A DNA stretch of 64,000 nucleotides from Epiperipatus broadwayi (Eukaryota > Onychophora > Udeonychophora > Euonychophora > Peripatidae): assembly GCA_028023455.1 (NCBI GenBank), contig JAQFVV010000280.1, positions 310,001-374,000 of the forward strand, given 5' to 3'. Positions 38,040 to 50,689 of the stretch are shown one piece after another. The notes below the pieces were generated by a model. It did no database searches and was not told the origin of the DNA. It saw nothing but the letters and a program-made list of their open reading frames with translations. Position 1 is the first letter of the stretch. Every line of letters starts with the position of its first letter. Position numbers and translations under genes: made by a program.

Positions 38040-38990
38040 TTAGATTCCCAGATTGTGTGGGTGATGTCTGTATGGTTTGAGGCTTCTAGCATTATAGGTC
38101 CCTTTAATAGTACCCTTATGCTTTAGTAGGTTTGCGTTCGGTCTGCACTTGCTCTGGATGATATAGGGCCCTTGGTATAAGGTAACAAACTTTTTATACA
38201 TCTTTAGGCCCCTTGCGGTATCCATGCCCACTTGGAATTGATAATGTCCTGGACTGGTTTGGTATCTTCATTTGGCCCTTTCTCTTAGGCGATGGAGAGC
38301 TCTTCCTTGATTGGCTGCAGTTGACTGGGTGGTCCTCCCACAGTAGTGGTGTCTTAACTAAGGCATGGTCCCCTCTCCCAAAATGTAAGCATGTGGGTGT
38401 CATTCTTGTGGATTCATGGATTGTTCCATTGATGTACTTGCATATTTCCTTGGTCTGTTTTATCCAGCCCCAGTGGTCTCCTTTGATGTGTGTTCTGAAT
38501 AAACAGTTGATCTCCCTCGTGACCCTTTCACAAGGGTTCGATTGGGGGTTTCTGATCAAAGTCATGCTATGTCTAAGATTCTGTTGTGCTAACCATGTTC
38601 TCCATTCCCATGATGTAAAGGCAGATCCATGGTCAGAAAGGATGGTATTGGGTTTTCCAATTCGGGTGAATTGGCTTTGCAGTGCCCTGATCGTGCCTCG
38701 TGAATCCACTTTCTTTACTGAGTAGGCCCAAATGTATTTTGAGAAAGTCATAGGTGACAAGGAGATACCTGCATCTCTGGCATGATGCTAGTGGCCCATA
38801 ATGGTCAATAGCCAGGACCTCATTCGGCTTTGATGGGATGATAAAATTGAGGAGGTGGCTAAAATTCTTGCTTGGTGTTTTGTCCCTGGCACAGATCATG
38901 CATTTGTTGGGGGTTTTGAAAATGCCATCATACATCCCTGGCCAATGAAACTACCATCTCAAGGCTTCTTCAGTTTTCCGGTAGGGTGTT
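38040..38990 (-). pseudogene. Gypsy integrase (broken)
   Basis: A zinc-binding remnant (CMICARDKTPSK) at about 38,900 is followed by AIDHYGPL (first acidic residue region). In the next frame comes the core with LSDHGSAFTS (second catalytic D) and NPQSNPCERVTRE (catalytic E), at 38,650-38,500. The C-terminal part at 38,231-38,040 has LYQGPYII and the ARSLKPYR-type ending. Two frame changes break it. The three acidic residues are individually visible. Confidence 0.75.
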
Positions 38991-39049
38991 TTACCCCATA
39001 ACATCATTCATACCTGGACTGGGTTTCTCTTTTGTCATACTAAATTGAA

Positions 39050-39600
39050 TCAGTGGTTGATATTCCGGAACTGTTTCTCCATATCGTGGTCCAGGATGTT
39101 GGTGGCAATGATCAGTGATTGATCATCTGAAATTGAATTTTGAGGTTTTATTTCTATCGAGTGATGACTTAGTATATCAGCAACTGTGTTTTCCGGGCCT
39201 GGACAATAGATAACCTTATAGTGAAACTGCTGAAGGCTTAGGCTCCATCTTATGAGGCGGTCGTTATTCATGTAGCTCTTGTTAAGGAACTCCAAGCATC
39301 AATAGTCAGTGATGATGATGACTTTGGAGCCTAATAGTACCTGCCTAAATTTGTTACATGCCCAAAAAATGACTAGGGCCTCTTGCTTGGTGACTGTGTA
39401 ATTTTTTCAGCCCCTTTTAATGTCCGGCTACTAAAGTACAGAACTTGGTGTTGTTCCTCTTGTACCCCCAACCCTTTTTGACTGATATCCATCTGCAGGT
39501 AGAATGGGTGAGTGAAATCAGGAAATCAGGATGATGCAGTATCATGGGTCTGCAAAAATGTTTATTTGCTGAAAACTTTCCTCATGGGTTGGCGACCATT
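39050..39600 (-). pseudogene. Gypsy RNase H region (broken)
   Basis: The 39,295-39,050 stretch with RLIRWSLSLQQFHYKVIYC and GPENTVADILSHH is the end of the gypsy RNase H, with the family's N-x-x-AD-LSR-like motif altered to ADILSHH. The upstream part is present in other frames with stops. Confidence 0.65.
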
Positions 39601-40440
39601 CCCATCAGTGATGTGGTTTCAATAGTTCTATTAAGGGGGCTGTGTCTTTGGCAAATTTTGAGTAAAACCAGTGATAGTAATTACACAGGCTAAGGTATGA
39701 TCAGACCTGTTTTCGGTTTGTTGTTTTCAGAAAGTGGTGGATGGCTTGCCCCAAGAAGAATATCTGAGTGCAAAACAACTCTTTTTGAGGTTTATGGTTA
39801 TGTTTCTCCTAGTGCACTCCTCAAAGAACTGCTTTAGATCCTCTATTGATTCACTTATATCTCTTGATGATACAACATCATCCACATAGCACACCAGTTT
39901 TCTCCTTAAAGATTCCAGCAGGACCTGGTCCAAGCATCGCATGAGACCAGCACTACTGTTGATTAACCCAAATGGCACCCTTTTAAACATGTGCATCTGA
40001 CAATTGTGCCAGAACACCACATATTTCCGATCTTAGGGGTGTAAGGCCATTTGTCAATAGCTGGTGGTCAGGTCTAAAGTCAAGAATATATTTTTTCCTG
40101 GTAGGTTTCCCAAGGTTTTTTGAACTGGTGGGGGAATATCTCTTCCAGGTATTGTGATGTTATTTAGCTTCTGCAAAACCAAGCATAACCTTATGGATCT
40201 GTCCTTTTTTAACTACAACCAGTGGATTGTTGTACAGTGATACTCCTTTTTCAATGATACCCCAGCCTATCATCTGCTGGATATGTGCATTGACCTCTGG
40301 TTAGTACTGAAATGGAATAGGCTATGTATGGGTTTGAAAATACATTTTATCTTGTACCCATATCCTATGGATATACCCTTTGATCTCACCAGGAACCTGC
40401 AAAAACACTCCCCAGTTTTCCATTAGGTCTAGCTGTAATT
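39600..40440 (-). pseudogene. Gypsy reverse transcriptase (broken)
   Basis: At 40,020-39,727 the frame reads MFKRVPFGLINSSAGLMRCL then VCYVDDVVS, which keeps the YxDD catalytic box. Upstream segments to about 40,440 match the fingers region in shifted frames. The reading frame is lost immediately after KSCFALRYSS. Confidence 0.7.
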
Positions 40441-40599
40441 ATGCTTGCCCCTCTTTTGATGATTCCATGATCTGTTGGTGAATTTCCTCCTCCTGGCAGA
40501 TTTGCAAGCATTTAATCTGGTTTTCTTGGTCTTCAAGTTTGGTCCTGAAACAAACTCATTCTTTCTGGAAGGTGAGTGTCTTCTCATTGTAATATAGGA

Positions 40600-41500
40600 C
40601 ACACCTATGATGGGATAGGAAATCTGACCCCACTTTGACATCCTGTATGAGTCCCTTGATCACCAGGAATGTGTGTTCCATGACAGTTTTTCCTATTGTG
40701 ATTTCCAGCCATATCTGATAGTTCTGTCTTTCTTGATTTTCCATCAGCTAGCTTCATCTGGATTATCTGAGCTGGGAGTCTGGGTATCAGTCCCTGTTTT
40801 TCCAATTTGGTCAGCCACTCTTTAGTGATACATGACACTTGTCTGCTGGTATCAAGGACATGAGCTTTCAAGGTTGCTACTTTCATGTTAGTTATTGGGC
40901 ATGGGCTTATCATGAGACCCCAGGTGGGATCCTCTTCTTGGATGACTGTTGACATTGCATCATTCCCTTAGGGCTCTCTGCTCCTAGTTGCTGGTACAGT
41001 TGGTGCTGGTCCTGGGGTTTCCTTGCTGGGGCCTTTGTGGCTGTACCCCTTTTCCATTGCTTTTTATCTAGGGTTGTTAGGAGCACCATCATTTCCTTGT
41101 CCTTTCTGATATGACTTTTGATCATTATTTGTTGTATGGTTAATGGCATGCCTTGCTGAATTGTTTGAATGATCTATGCATCCAAAAATGTGAATGTCGT
41201 TAGTGCCTTAACATGTCAGCTTGGCAGATGAAAAACTGGGTGTAGGTTTCTCTGTTGCTAGGATTGTATCTTTCCTGGAAGAGCCTGTAAAAAATGTGTC
41301 TCTGCTGATTGTAACCCCAACAGTGTTACAACAGTGCCTCCTCATAATTTTTCAAAGCCGTGGGTTTAATTGCTAGTGCATTCCATCAATCCCTAGCATA
41401 ACTTCATAAATATTATTTTGCAATTGTTGCTTATTCAACCATTCATGCCTTAAAACAACAAAATAGTTTCTGGATACTCTCCAAATGTGGTTGCGGTTTC
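40600..41500 (-). pseudogene. Gypsy gag C-terminus and protease (broken)
   Basis: Gag-like helical sequence at about 41,500-41,150 leads into a basic, glutamine-rich linker (KAPARKPQDQHQ). From 40,955 the frame has AHVLDTSRQVSCI, where retropepsins have D-T-G/S-A at the active site, then LADGKSRKTELS. Overlapping frames at 40,744-40,556 show frameshifts within the protease end. Confidence 0.6.
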
Positions 41501-42050
41501 TCTCCTACTTCCCCATTGAAAGTTTTTATCTGCATTTCTATCATTACTAATGGTGTCTTACTAGTATCCTATTATCTTAATGGTTGTTGCTATTCTAATA
41601 TCAAATGGCTTATTGCTATACTCCCCCACTACTATGGCTATACCTACTGTTCCCACTGTTCTTTACACTTATCTTGCCCTATTCTGACTGCTACCTATAT
41701 CTATTTCAGATCAATTCCTATTTGCTGCTGCTATTATTCCCTTGGCTCTCATAAACATTTTTTTTAGATCCAAGTATGCTTCGTCATCACCCTTTTATGC
41801 ACATTTGTGCCTTCTTTATACCTATTCTATATCTACTGTCTGCTCAATATCTCATTGAAACTCACTTGGTTTTTTGATTTAAATTACTAAATAATATCAA
41901 AGTGCTTTTAAGACATTTTATTCATCTTATCTCACTATATACATATATACTGAAACAGTAAAGTCTGCTTTGCAGATCTTCGTTTCACCTTTTCTCACCT
42001 ATTTCCTACCTCATACCTTAGTTTGAACCCCAATCTATTGTAGTGTGTCA
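41501..42050. other. Sequence upstream of the gypsy gag
   Basis: Pyrimidine-rich on the plus strand. It could be the rest of the element's gag or leader on the minus strand, but no primer-binding site or LTR was identified. Confidence 0.35.
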
Positions 42051-45000
42051 GCAATACGCTTATATACTGAAAATCCCGCCTAATTTTAAACCATGAGTAC
42101 AATGCTCGTATTAAATATATATAAGTCATTCCCAAATAAATAAAAGCTTATAGATTATGTATATGTTCACATAATTTTGATTTATTAAAAAGTAGGTTAT
42201 ATAAGTCGTAATTGCGCATACACTATGATATGCATTTTAAAACATATCAAAATTATAAATTGTTAAAGTTATTTTGTTTGAATCTATTTACAAATATATT
42301 ACCGTCGTAATATATTTTGATTTAAAATAAAATTCATTTAATAAATATTCGTTTAGTAAATAGATTCAAATATTGCAAGTTAAAAGTAAAATAATTTTAA
42401 TTTAATAAAAGTTTTTCCAAATATTTCTGTTAAAATAAATGATGGACAATAGTTTAATTAGTTAATATTATATAAGTTTATCTAAAAACAGCAGATGTCC
42501 ACTTAAGGTTTTCTTTAATTAGTAAAAGTAATTTTTAATTAAATCTAGTTTGTAATTCGAATGTCGACAGGAAAATTAACAAAAGAAATTAATTAATGTT
42601 GAATTCCTTTAGACATTCGGATAGATTTAATTACAGCTGATAAGTCCGATATATTTTTGTAATGCTCCAGGGCAGTTCTATTGTTAACGTCTACTATAAA
42701 AAGAATGGTTTTCTTTTGTTCTCGAGTTTTTCTTCTAATGTTTCTAAGAGAAATCATTCTGAGTGCTATTCTAGTAATTTGTAAATCTTGACATGACAGA
42801 GTAGAGAGCGAGAAGGCTATTTCTCTCCGGAATGGTCATCTGCTGCCATAGACCATCGGAAGTTATCACACAAACTCCGGAACTGCTGCTGCTGCCAAAA
42901 ATATGAACATTTCCAGATTTTGCTGTTAAATTATATAAAAACCTGCCGACCATCAATCTACCTAAATGCTTCTCCAGAGGTAACCCTAAATTAACCCAAG
43001 AACTCTTGTGATAACTAACATGCTATAGCTATTTAAAATTGTTTTTCTTATATCTCACATAACTTCATTATGTATTTCTTTAACGTGTTTAAATATACTC
43101 AACATTTTGCTCTCTATCCTTGGGTTAATATTTTCTATTTATAAAGCTTTCTTTTATTTTATTATGATAATGTGTCAGAATCGTCTTTGACCGAGTGAAC
43201 TATTCCCTTTATTGAAAGTAAGACACCGCTATTAAGGCATATGTTAAATTTATAATTTTCCAATTTTATTATCTTGCAAATCACTCGTTCGAGGGCGATT
43301 CTATTCTTTAATATATAATATAATCACATAGTTTAAAATCTACATGTTATTGATTTTAATCTAATATGAGAGTATGTGTGAGGTCAATGATTAAATGTGT
43401 CCCCTAATGCATGATTGCGTATATAAATCTATACTTACTTTTCAAACCCGCAAGCTTGATATTTTCCTATTTTAATTACCGTGTTCTACTTTAATTACAA
43501 AGTTCATCATTGACGTCGAGAATGTACGGACCCTTTTAAATGAATTTCTGGGAATTTGATTGGGCATTTCTCTTAATCCAAGTAAAACCCATTCAGTATG
43601 TTTTATATACACTAGTCTCGTATTGCTGGTAAATGAATTGGTTGTTGAGACCGCTTTGTTTATTTTTCCAAGGATTCTTTACATGGCAAAGTCCATTCTT
43701 TTCGCTTATTGCAAGTTTCCAGGCAGAGGGTGTCCCAAATGACACCCCTGGGAATTAAACGCAATTATCACACAGTCGCTAAGTTTCGGCTTTTCATAAA
43801 ATACTTTCCTACGGGTTAACGGCGAGATGCCCTCCGTAATTATTCCGGATCTTCAATATTGTTTTATTTTATATTTATTTTACAAAGCATCCATGACTTA
43901 AATGTGTCACACCCTCCAACTTAAATAAATTCATTATCAGCAATACTGACCTCCCAATGCAACTCTATTATTATTATTCTCAAATAAATGCTTTGATCAC
44001 ATTCCCACTTTGTTGCTTAGTAAGCTTTTGTTCGTGCTATTCTCGAAATCAATAAATATTTTAGAACACTTAATTTCAAATATTTTCTTAAACTTGTATA
44101 ATTACTCAAAGCACCTCGCACATGTTCCTATCTTTTCAAGCACATTATCGTAATGCTATTAACCCGAGGAATAGAATATATCACTTTGCTTTAAAACCCT
44201 TTTTTTTTATTTATTGGAATATAATGCCAACAATTATTTAATACGCGTCCCTGTCTCATATAAGCAGACAGTGGCATTATATATATAATTTATATAAATA
44301 AATTGTGTGAAATTATTTAAAACTAAATTTGATATCTTATTTTATTGATTCCTATCACTGTCTCGGTCTATATATATATATTTTCTGCATTTCTTTTGTA
44401 AATCCATAGACGTTAATTAGCCACCCAAGCTTCTTTTAGTATAGAGTCTTTTGTTTCTCCCTGACCACCAGGCACCGGTCAAAGGTCATACTAGCAGTGG
44501 CATCAGATGCGTTGTCACATAGATGGCGCTGTGAAATTTGGGCTTTAGATTCGAACTTAGTATATTTAGAAGGCAACCCCTCCTAAAATGTTCAGTTTCG
44601 TGTCTGGGGTTTGAATTCTGCAGTGTGTTAGCGAGATAGACGATTCTGACTGTTACAATACTAACATTCTTTCATTTTGTAGTATTAGCATTTACAAAAA
44701 CAAAAGAATTTTTTTTTCACTTCTGCCCACTCTCATGGTATTTTTAGTAGTTGACCCATTGTGATACCAGCGGTTAAAAAAGTACTATGTAATGGTAAGA
44801 ACTCATATGCCTTGTTAACACATTGCAAAATTCTGCCACCATGTTTGAAGAGCAGCACAAGAGGTGGGTTCAGGGCCTACAGTATTGTGGTCGAACATAG
44901 TCTTTGTATTTCACAACAAACCCCACATGACAATGCATATACCATAACAGTAGTAAATATCTTTTTAGGCCCAGTGGTCAGTAGATACAAGAGACTCTAA

Positions 45001-45400
45001 ACTAAATTATTTTTTAAGATTAAGGGTTACTGCTCTTTACTTTAATGTGATTATAATGATTGAAATAAAATTAAGTTACATTTGATTTAAAATACTGGGG
45101 TATCATTATTCAATTACATCTCATGTTTAAAGTGTGGATGTTGCGAGATTACGATATGAGATCCCAAGTAGAAGTATATCTGCCAATCCAGCAATCATTA
45201 TTTATTTACTTATTATTAATAAATAAGTCTACACTAACGAAATTACTACTAGAGTAACTGATGTGAGGCATGAAAATAGATCTAGCATAGATATTCATAA
45301 ACAAACTGACATGGAGGTAGGTTTAGGTGCTGCTGAATTTAAGGAGATATCGGCTTTTCTTCAAGTACAACTGCTGAGAAATATTAGAGATGGGAGGGAT
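42051..45400. other. CpG-retaining, less AT-rich block without recognised gene
   Basis: CpG dinucleotides are frequent here (TTCGAATGTCGAC at 42,557, TTCGAGGGCGATT at 43,289, TACGGGTTAACGGCGAG at 43,812), whereas they are rare in the first 40 kb. Short open frames exist (42,956-42,771 minus, 43,560-43,742 plus, 44,761-45,000 plus), but none has a family match or clear splice signals. In a CpG-depleted genome such a block suggests an unmethylated regulatory or recently inserted segment. Confidence 0.45.
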
Positions 45401-46029
45401 GGCCAAACATCGGACTGCAGCCATTAGGAGTAATCATGAGCATGGCAATGGTATGAGATCTTAGCCTTTCCATTCCCAACTGCATAATGAGGTTAGTTAC
45501 CATTGGGGTCATTTCTGCATGCCCGATTATTATGGGAACTAGAATATTTGAAGAATTCGCATTTCACAAAATCAATGCAAATCATTTTATTTACTACTAT
45601 GCTTTTAAAAGAGAGAATTTATTTCCAATCCCCACACTGATTAAACAAATTAATATCTATCTACTACCCCCCCCCTTGATGAAATATAATTTAATATACT
45701 ATTTAAAAAATGAAATGATTGCTAAAGTGGCTAATATGTCATACTAACGATTATAGGGTTTCACTTCTATATTACTTATAATAACATATAAAATAAATTT
45801 ATAATTCCTGAGCTGATCATTTAGAAATAGAGAAGGGTATTTTAGGCGAATCTAAAAGTCACGCAAAAGAATAGCAACTCGTTAAGAATTTACTTGTTAG
45901 AGAACATCAGCTTGGAAATCATGTAGGCATGAAATATAATATATAATCAATAACAAAAATTACAGATACCCCAGTAGAAGAATAAGAATAAGATGGAGGT
46001 GAGAGTTTAGCTTTAAAAATACAATACCT
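45401..46029. other. Non-coding DNA
   Basis: An 86-codon frame at 45,487-45,747 (plus) has no family resemblance; a C-run lies at 45,665. Nothing else seen. Confidence 0.4.
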
Positions 46030-47291
46030 TTAAGTTAAGAGTCAAACTTTTAAAGATACAACATGTAATAGGAATTTAAATTAAGAGTTCAAAAAGAGAG
46101 TCTTTTTACTCTTGGGTATCATTTTACCTTCAATTATTTGAAGTGTGCACACTTGATGGGAGAGTCCGAGGTTCATGTTTAATAGCATCCACATTTTGAA
46201 GATATACACATGCAGCAGTTTGAGTTTGTCAGTTTGTTTTATTTGTTTTATGGGAAGCTCTATATTTCCATAGCCACAGTTCAGAGAAGTGCAGCAGTCA
46301 CCCTACTCCTTGCACATTGTTGGGTTAAAGTATGATCTGGATCCGAAACAAAGTAACAGCAACAGCATAACTTTTAAAATTCAACAGCAACAACGAATTA
46401 CCAATGACAATAAGCTTCACAAGATAATCAGCCTGTGGCTTTTATTCCTTTCTCTTTTATCTTTCAGATCCCTTGAACAATTGCACCATCCATCCAAGTG
46501 GTCTCTCTGGTCTGTGCTATATATCTCTTCAGGTAACGGATGCATTAGTGGCACATGTTGGGATTGCAATTTCAATCCAACCACATTTTTCTCTATCTCA
46601 GTTTAGTAGATCAGAAGCACATGTTGAAATTGCAATTTCAATCCGACCACTTTTTTTAATTTACATTATTTTTGACCTAATTACAAATGCTTTTAACAAA
46701 CTTTTAAATAATAAGTTTAAGAATACTTCTCAGCTTTATTATCTTTCCCCCCTCCCACTATGACTTGCAAACTCTAATTAGCAGGGGAATATCTATTTTT
46801 AAATACATTTACTTTTAAAAGTTAAAAGAAATATTTTAGATTTTATACTTTATTAATTGCATAAATCTGACCTAAATAATAATAATAATAACACAATTAT
46901 TAAATCTTACAAAATAATACCTATTTTTAAATACGTTTACCTTTAAAAGTTAAAAGAAATATTTTAGATTTTTATAATTTAAAATATTACATAAATCTGA
47001 TCTAAATAATAATAATAATAATGCAATTATCAAATCTTACACAAAATTATGTGTTACAAATCTAATAAATCAGTGCGTTGTATTTTAAAATAGATTTTAT
47101 ATTGGAGTTTGTGCATATATATGATGTTTTTAAATAACTGTACATATATTTTATAATATTATGCACAAAGTCCAATATTCAAGGTCAGAACCTATGTAAG
47201 ATAATAATAATAATAATAATAATGGGCAAGAGATGGAGAGATGATAGAACTGAGGTGAAACCAAGATTTGAAATCAAATCTTTCTGTTTCA
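46030..47291 (+). repeat. Long dispersed repeat, copy 2 (~1.25 kb)
   Basis: Direct repeat of 36,631-37,738 with the same ends (TTAAGTTAA...CTGTTTCA). It is longer because of a 128-bp internal tandem duplication at about 46,793-47,048. An (AAT)n tract near 47,200 is expanded compared with copy 1. The flanks of the two copies differ and show no shared target-site duplication. Confidence 0.65.
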
Positions 47292-49227
47292 GCACGACAC
47301 ATGTGTATACAATTTAGAAATTTTTAGAGCTAAAAGATATTTTAAATCATGCCAAATTCTAAGTAAGTTTTAAAAGAAAATATTTAAAGAAAAGAGCATG
47401 ATCAATTAAGTAATAGAAGTGGAATGTATTTCATACAATGGGAGATAGGCCAGATAATAGAAACAAACCATTACTAAAGTTATGTAAGTGCTTTATTTCC
47501 AAATCTAATGAAACAATCGAATGAAAGAGTTATAATTTAACACATTTGAATGTCTACACATATTTTAAGATGTGAAATAAACAATAGAAACAAAAATCAA
47601 AAAACCCATGTGGCAGCACAAAGGGCTGTGGAAGTAAAATTAAGATGCAACAGCAATTAGAGAAAATTAAGGGAAAAATCCACTAAAAACTAACAAAGTG
47701 CCCCCCCCCAGGCATATGTGAATGATATATAAGAGGGGAATGGGGTATTGTTAAAAAACACACAGAGGAGCAACTTATATTTTGAAAGTCATTCTGTCAT
47801 ATTTTATAGAAATTATTGAAATTATTTTATTGAAGATTTGCTGTGGTTTTATTAAAAGACCCTACAAGATGATCTCAGCATAATTATATATAAAATGCAT
47901 ACAGTACCTGCAACCATGTATGACCAGTTGGCAGACCACTCCCCCATGGTCAGCAGGCATCCTAAAGTTCCATTCCTCACTGAGATCAAGCCATCTTTGC
48001 TATCACCATGTCAATCCCTACATTCAAGAATCCTGAAGACTTCCATAAGCTAGCTGGTAATTTGTCTTAAATCATTATCTAAGTCACATAACTCTAATTG
48101 AAAATATTTATAATTAAGCAGTTTTAATTTACTAAATTTTATTAATATTTTATATGTCGAGGTTTTACTGGCTCTAAATATTTGATGCAGCAAATATTAA
48201 TTTGCTTATTGTATTTTATCTTATTTTATGTTCACTTGAATAATGGAGGGAGTTCAATTTAAAATAGAATTGTTTAAGTTTCCTCACTCTCAATGGTCCA
48301 TTGAGACATCGAGTTTGTGAAGGATGGCGAGGGTTTAGAATTTAATTAAATATGTAAAAATTTAGCAATCATGTATGCCTATTATGATTAGTTTAAAATC
48401 GAACTTATACTTAAATTGAGATGTTCAAGGAAATATATAAATATATGTAAACATAAATGATTAATCTAAAGATCAGTTTATACTTAACTTTAAATGTTTA
48501 AGAAAATATATATGTAAACACATTTATGCTGCAAACATGACCTTGTGTGGTAAAATGAAAATAATCTTATTTATAGTTTCAATTTTATATTTTATGTACA
48601 GAAATAAAATTAGTGATTCCTCAGTATTGTTATGCCTGTGCTGCACTTCTTGTATATGCTATATGATATGTAAATTTAGAACACTTGTTGTATATCAATA
48701 ATAAAGCACAATCTATCAGTCACATAACGAGTAATAATAAACCCCCCATTTTTCCTATATTATGATATTAAATATTTTAACTTAAGATTTATTAATGCAT
48801 ATTATTTGTTAGTGCATTATGAATCTTATCCAAAACTCATTGTAATTATTCAGGGAGACTTTTGTTAATAAAATAAAAAAATAAATTCCTGATATTTCAT
48901 AGTTTGGGTGGAAGGTTTATCTAAATATCATTATTAATGCTTACACATTTTGTGCTCCTGCTCCCTATCTGCTGTGTTGGTTCATCATCAGTATATATCT
49001 TTATTACCATTGTATCTCTTGTATAGTTCATGCATAATATAAGCAAACTGCATAAGAGCAGACCAGGCACCATGTGCCTGGGTTCCTAATCCATGATTAG
49101 CACTGTCTAGTTTGTGCAGGGATCTGGAGACTCCTTGTGACCCAAATCCTAGATTTAGCACATCTTTGCTCTCTCCATTGGAATGCACTCATAGTTAGAA
49201 GCAGATGCACCTCTGCATTCAGGGACA
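47292..49227. other. Non-coding DNA
   Basis: Mostly AT-rich, with two less AT-rich patches (47,900-48,060 and 48,950-49,227). The second contains a small perfect inverted repeat, CCAGGCAC-CAT-GTGCCTGG (49,063-49,081). No gene recognised. Confidence 0.4.
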
Positions 49228-50339
49228 TACAGGTATTGGGAGAAAGTTATAGAAAGAACAAATATGAGTTGCCATTATATTTTCAATTTGTAGATTATGA
49301 AAAGGCATTTGATTCTATAAACATTTCTTCAGTGATTAAAGCATTGGATCATCAAGGTATAGATCCAGGATATTGTCATATTTTAAAGAATATTTATAAA
49401 AATGCAACAGCAACAATTAGATTACATAATGATACTAGGAGAGTCAACATTGAGAATGGTGTAAGACATGGTAATTCCATATCTCCAAAACTTTTTACAG
49501 CAGTGCTGCAAGAAGTATTTTGTGGATTAAAATGGAAAGCTAAAGGAGTGAAAGTAAATGGAGATGTTTTAAGTCATTTAGATTTTGCAGATGATATAAT
49601 TGTTTTTGAAAATAATGATTTAGAGCTTCAGGAAATATTGCTTTGGAGTTATCAGATGAAAGTAGGACTAAAGATAAATGTTAAAAAGACTAAAGTAATG
49701 TTTAATAGATTTTCTCAAAATATGAAAATAAAGATTAATTACGATGAGTTAGAAGAAGTTAACAGTTACAAAAACTTGTTTGGAGTGCTTTTGGTAGAAA
49801 TAACTTGATAAACTTGATACTAAAAAGAAATATGTCTTTGGTAGAAATAACTTGATAAACTTGATACTAAAAAGAAATATGCCTATGTGTTTGAAAAGGA
49901 AGGTTTTTAATAAATGTGTTTTATCAGTTCTTACTTGGACACTTAATAGAAGAGCAATACAGAAGCTTCAGACCACTCAAAGAAATATGAAAAGATGCAT
50001 GTTGGGAGTTTCAAGAAGAGATCGAAAATGCAATGTATGGGTAAGAGAACAAAAACGTGTTACTGACCTCATTGAAAAAATTAAAAGACTGAAATAGAAT
50101 TGGGCTGGACATATTGCTAGAAGAAAAGATAATAGATGGACAATTGAAATTTTAAATTAGATTCCAAGAGATTGTAAAAGACCCAGAAAGAGACCACATG
50201 TATGATGGATGGATGAGATAAGAAAGTGTTCAGGGGTGCTGTGGAGAAAAGAAGCTAAAGATCGGAGAAAGGTGGACGAACTTGGGAGAGACCTTCATTC
50301 TGCAGTGGATTGATAATGGTTGATGGTGATGATGATGAA
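49228..50339 (+). mobile_element. RTE-type LINE, 5'-truncated (copy 1)
   Basis: An RT domain and C-terminal region of RTE type end in a 3' tail of GATGATGATGATG, typical for RTE elements. The 5' edge near 49,228 lies inside the RT domain, so endonuclease and the first RT blocks are missing. Confidence 0.75.
49240..50300 (+). pseudogene. RTE reverse transcriptase (broken)
   Basis: From about 49,260 the frame reads QFVDYEKAFDSI (first catalytic D), GVRHGNSISPKLF, HLDFADDIIVF (the F-ADD catalytic box, intact), then KINVKKTKVMF. A 47-bp direct duplication at 49,791-49,881 shifts the frame. The C-terminal part resumes at 49,852-50,097 with RNMKRCMLGVSRRDR, the RTE C-terminal signature. Further stops follow after 50,097. 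The RT core is unusually well preserved compared with the second RTE copy. Confidence 0.75.
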
Positions 50340-50689
50340 TCTAGTAAATTAACCTTCAATTAAATTAATTTAGTGCTTCAATTTTTTTTTAATAAAAAAC
50401 TAATTAAAATTTTATATGTATTTATACAATTACTAAACGCATGTCTTTATTTAAAAATAAAAAACTGAATAAAGGATTTTTTAATTATTAAAGATTATTA
50501 TCTCACTATCATTTGATTCTTTCAGCTTATTACTGTATTATGAACAAAAGCATTTGTCCTCTCTCTACACTGAGGTCTGGACATGAGAATTAAATAGTTT
50601 TACCATCTAGTAATCTTGATTAATCAAATTTACAATACATGACAATAAAGTAGACAAAAAGAAAAATTGTTTTAGCTTATTTTACTAGA
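50340..50689. other. AT-rich spacer
   Basis: No features seen between the RTE tail and the tetranucleotide microsatellite. Confidence 0.4.

Larger units (their letters stand above)
37913..41500 (-). mobile_element. Ty3/gypsy retrotransposon internal region (decayed)
   Basis: Gag, protease, RT, RNase H and integrase remnants lie in that order on the minus strand from 41.5 to 38.04 kb. It is better preserved and less AT-rich than the gypsy copy at 5.3-7.8 kb and of a different subgroup: the integrase core and C-terminus resemble elements known from hemipteran and other insect genomes. Frameshifts and stops split every domain. No LTR pair is confirmed; see the repeats at 36.6 and 46.0 kb. Confidence 0.8.

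Noticed and set aside
38213-38725. 170-codon open frame on the plus strand
   Set aside because: Antisense to the gypsy integrase core, whose acidic motifs are readable on the minus strand.
42771-42956. 61-codon minus-strand frame with a serine run in the CpG-rich block as a gene
   Set aside because: No family match, no clear splice signals, and the start is a non-ATG codon before the only ATG.
36631-47291. Confirmed LTR pair of the minus-strand gypsy element
   Set aside because: No TG...CA ends, primer-binding site or target-site duplication could be verified; left as an open question.
49063-49081. Short perfect hairpin as a terminator or miRNA precursor
   Set aside because: Eight pairs with a 3-nt loop is too short for a miRNA precursor, and nothing nearby suggests a transcript end.
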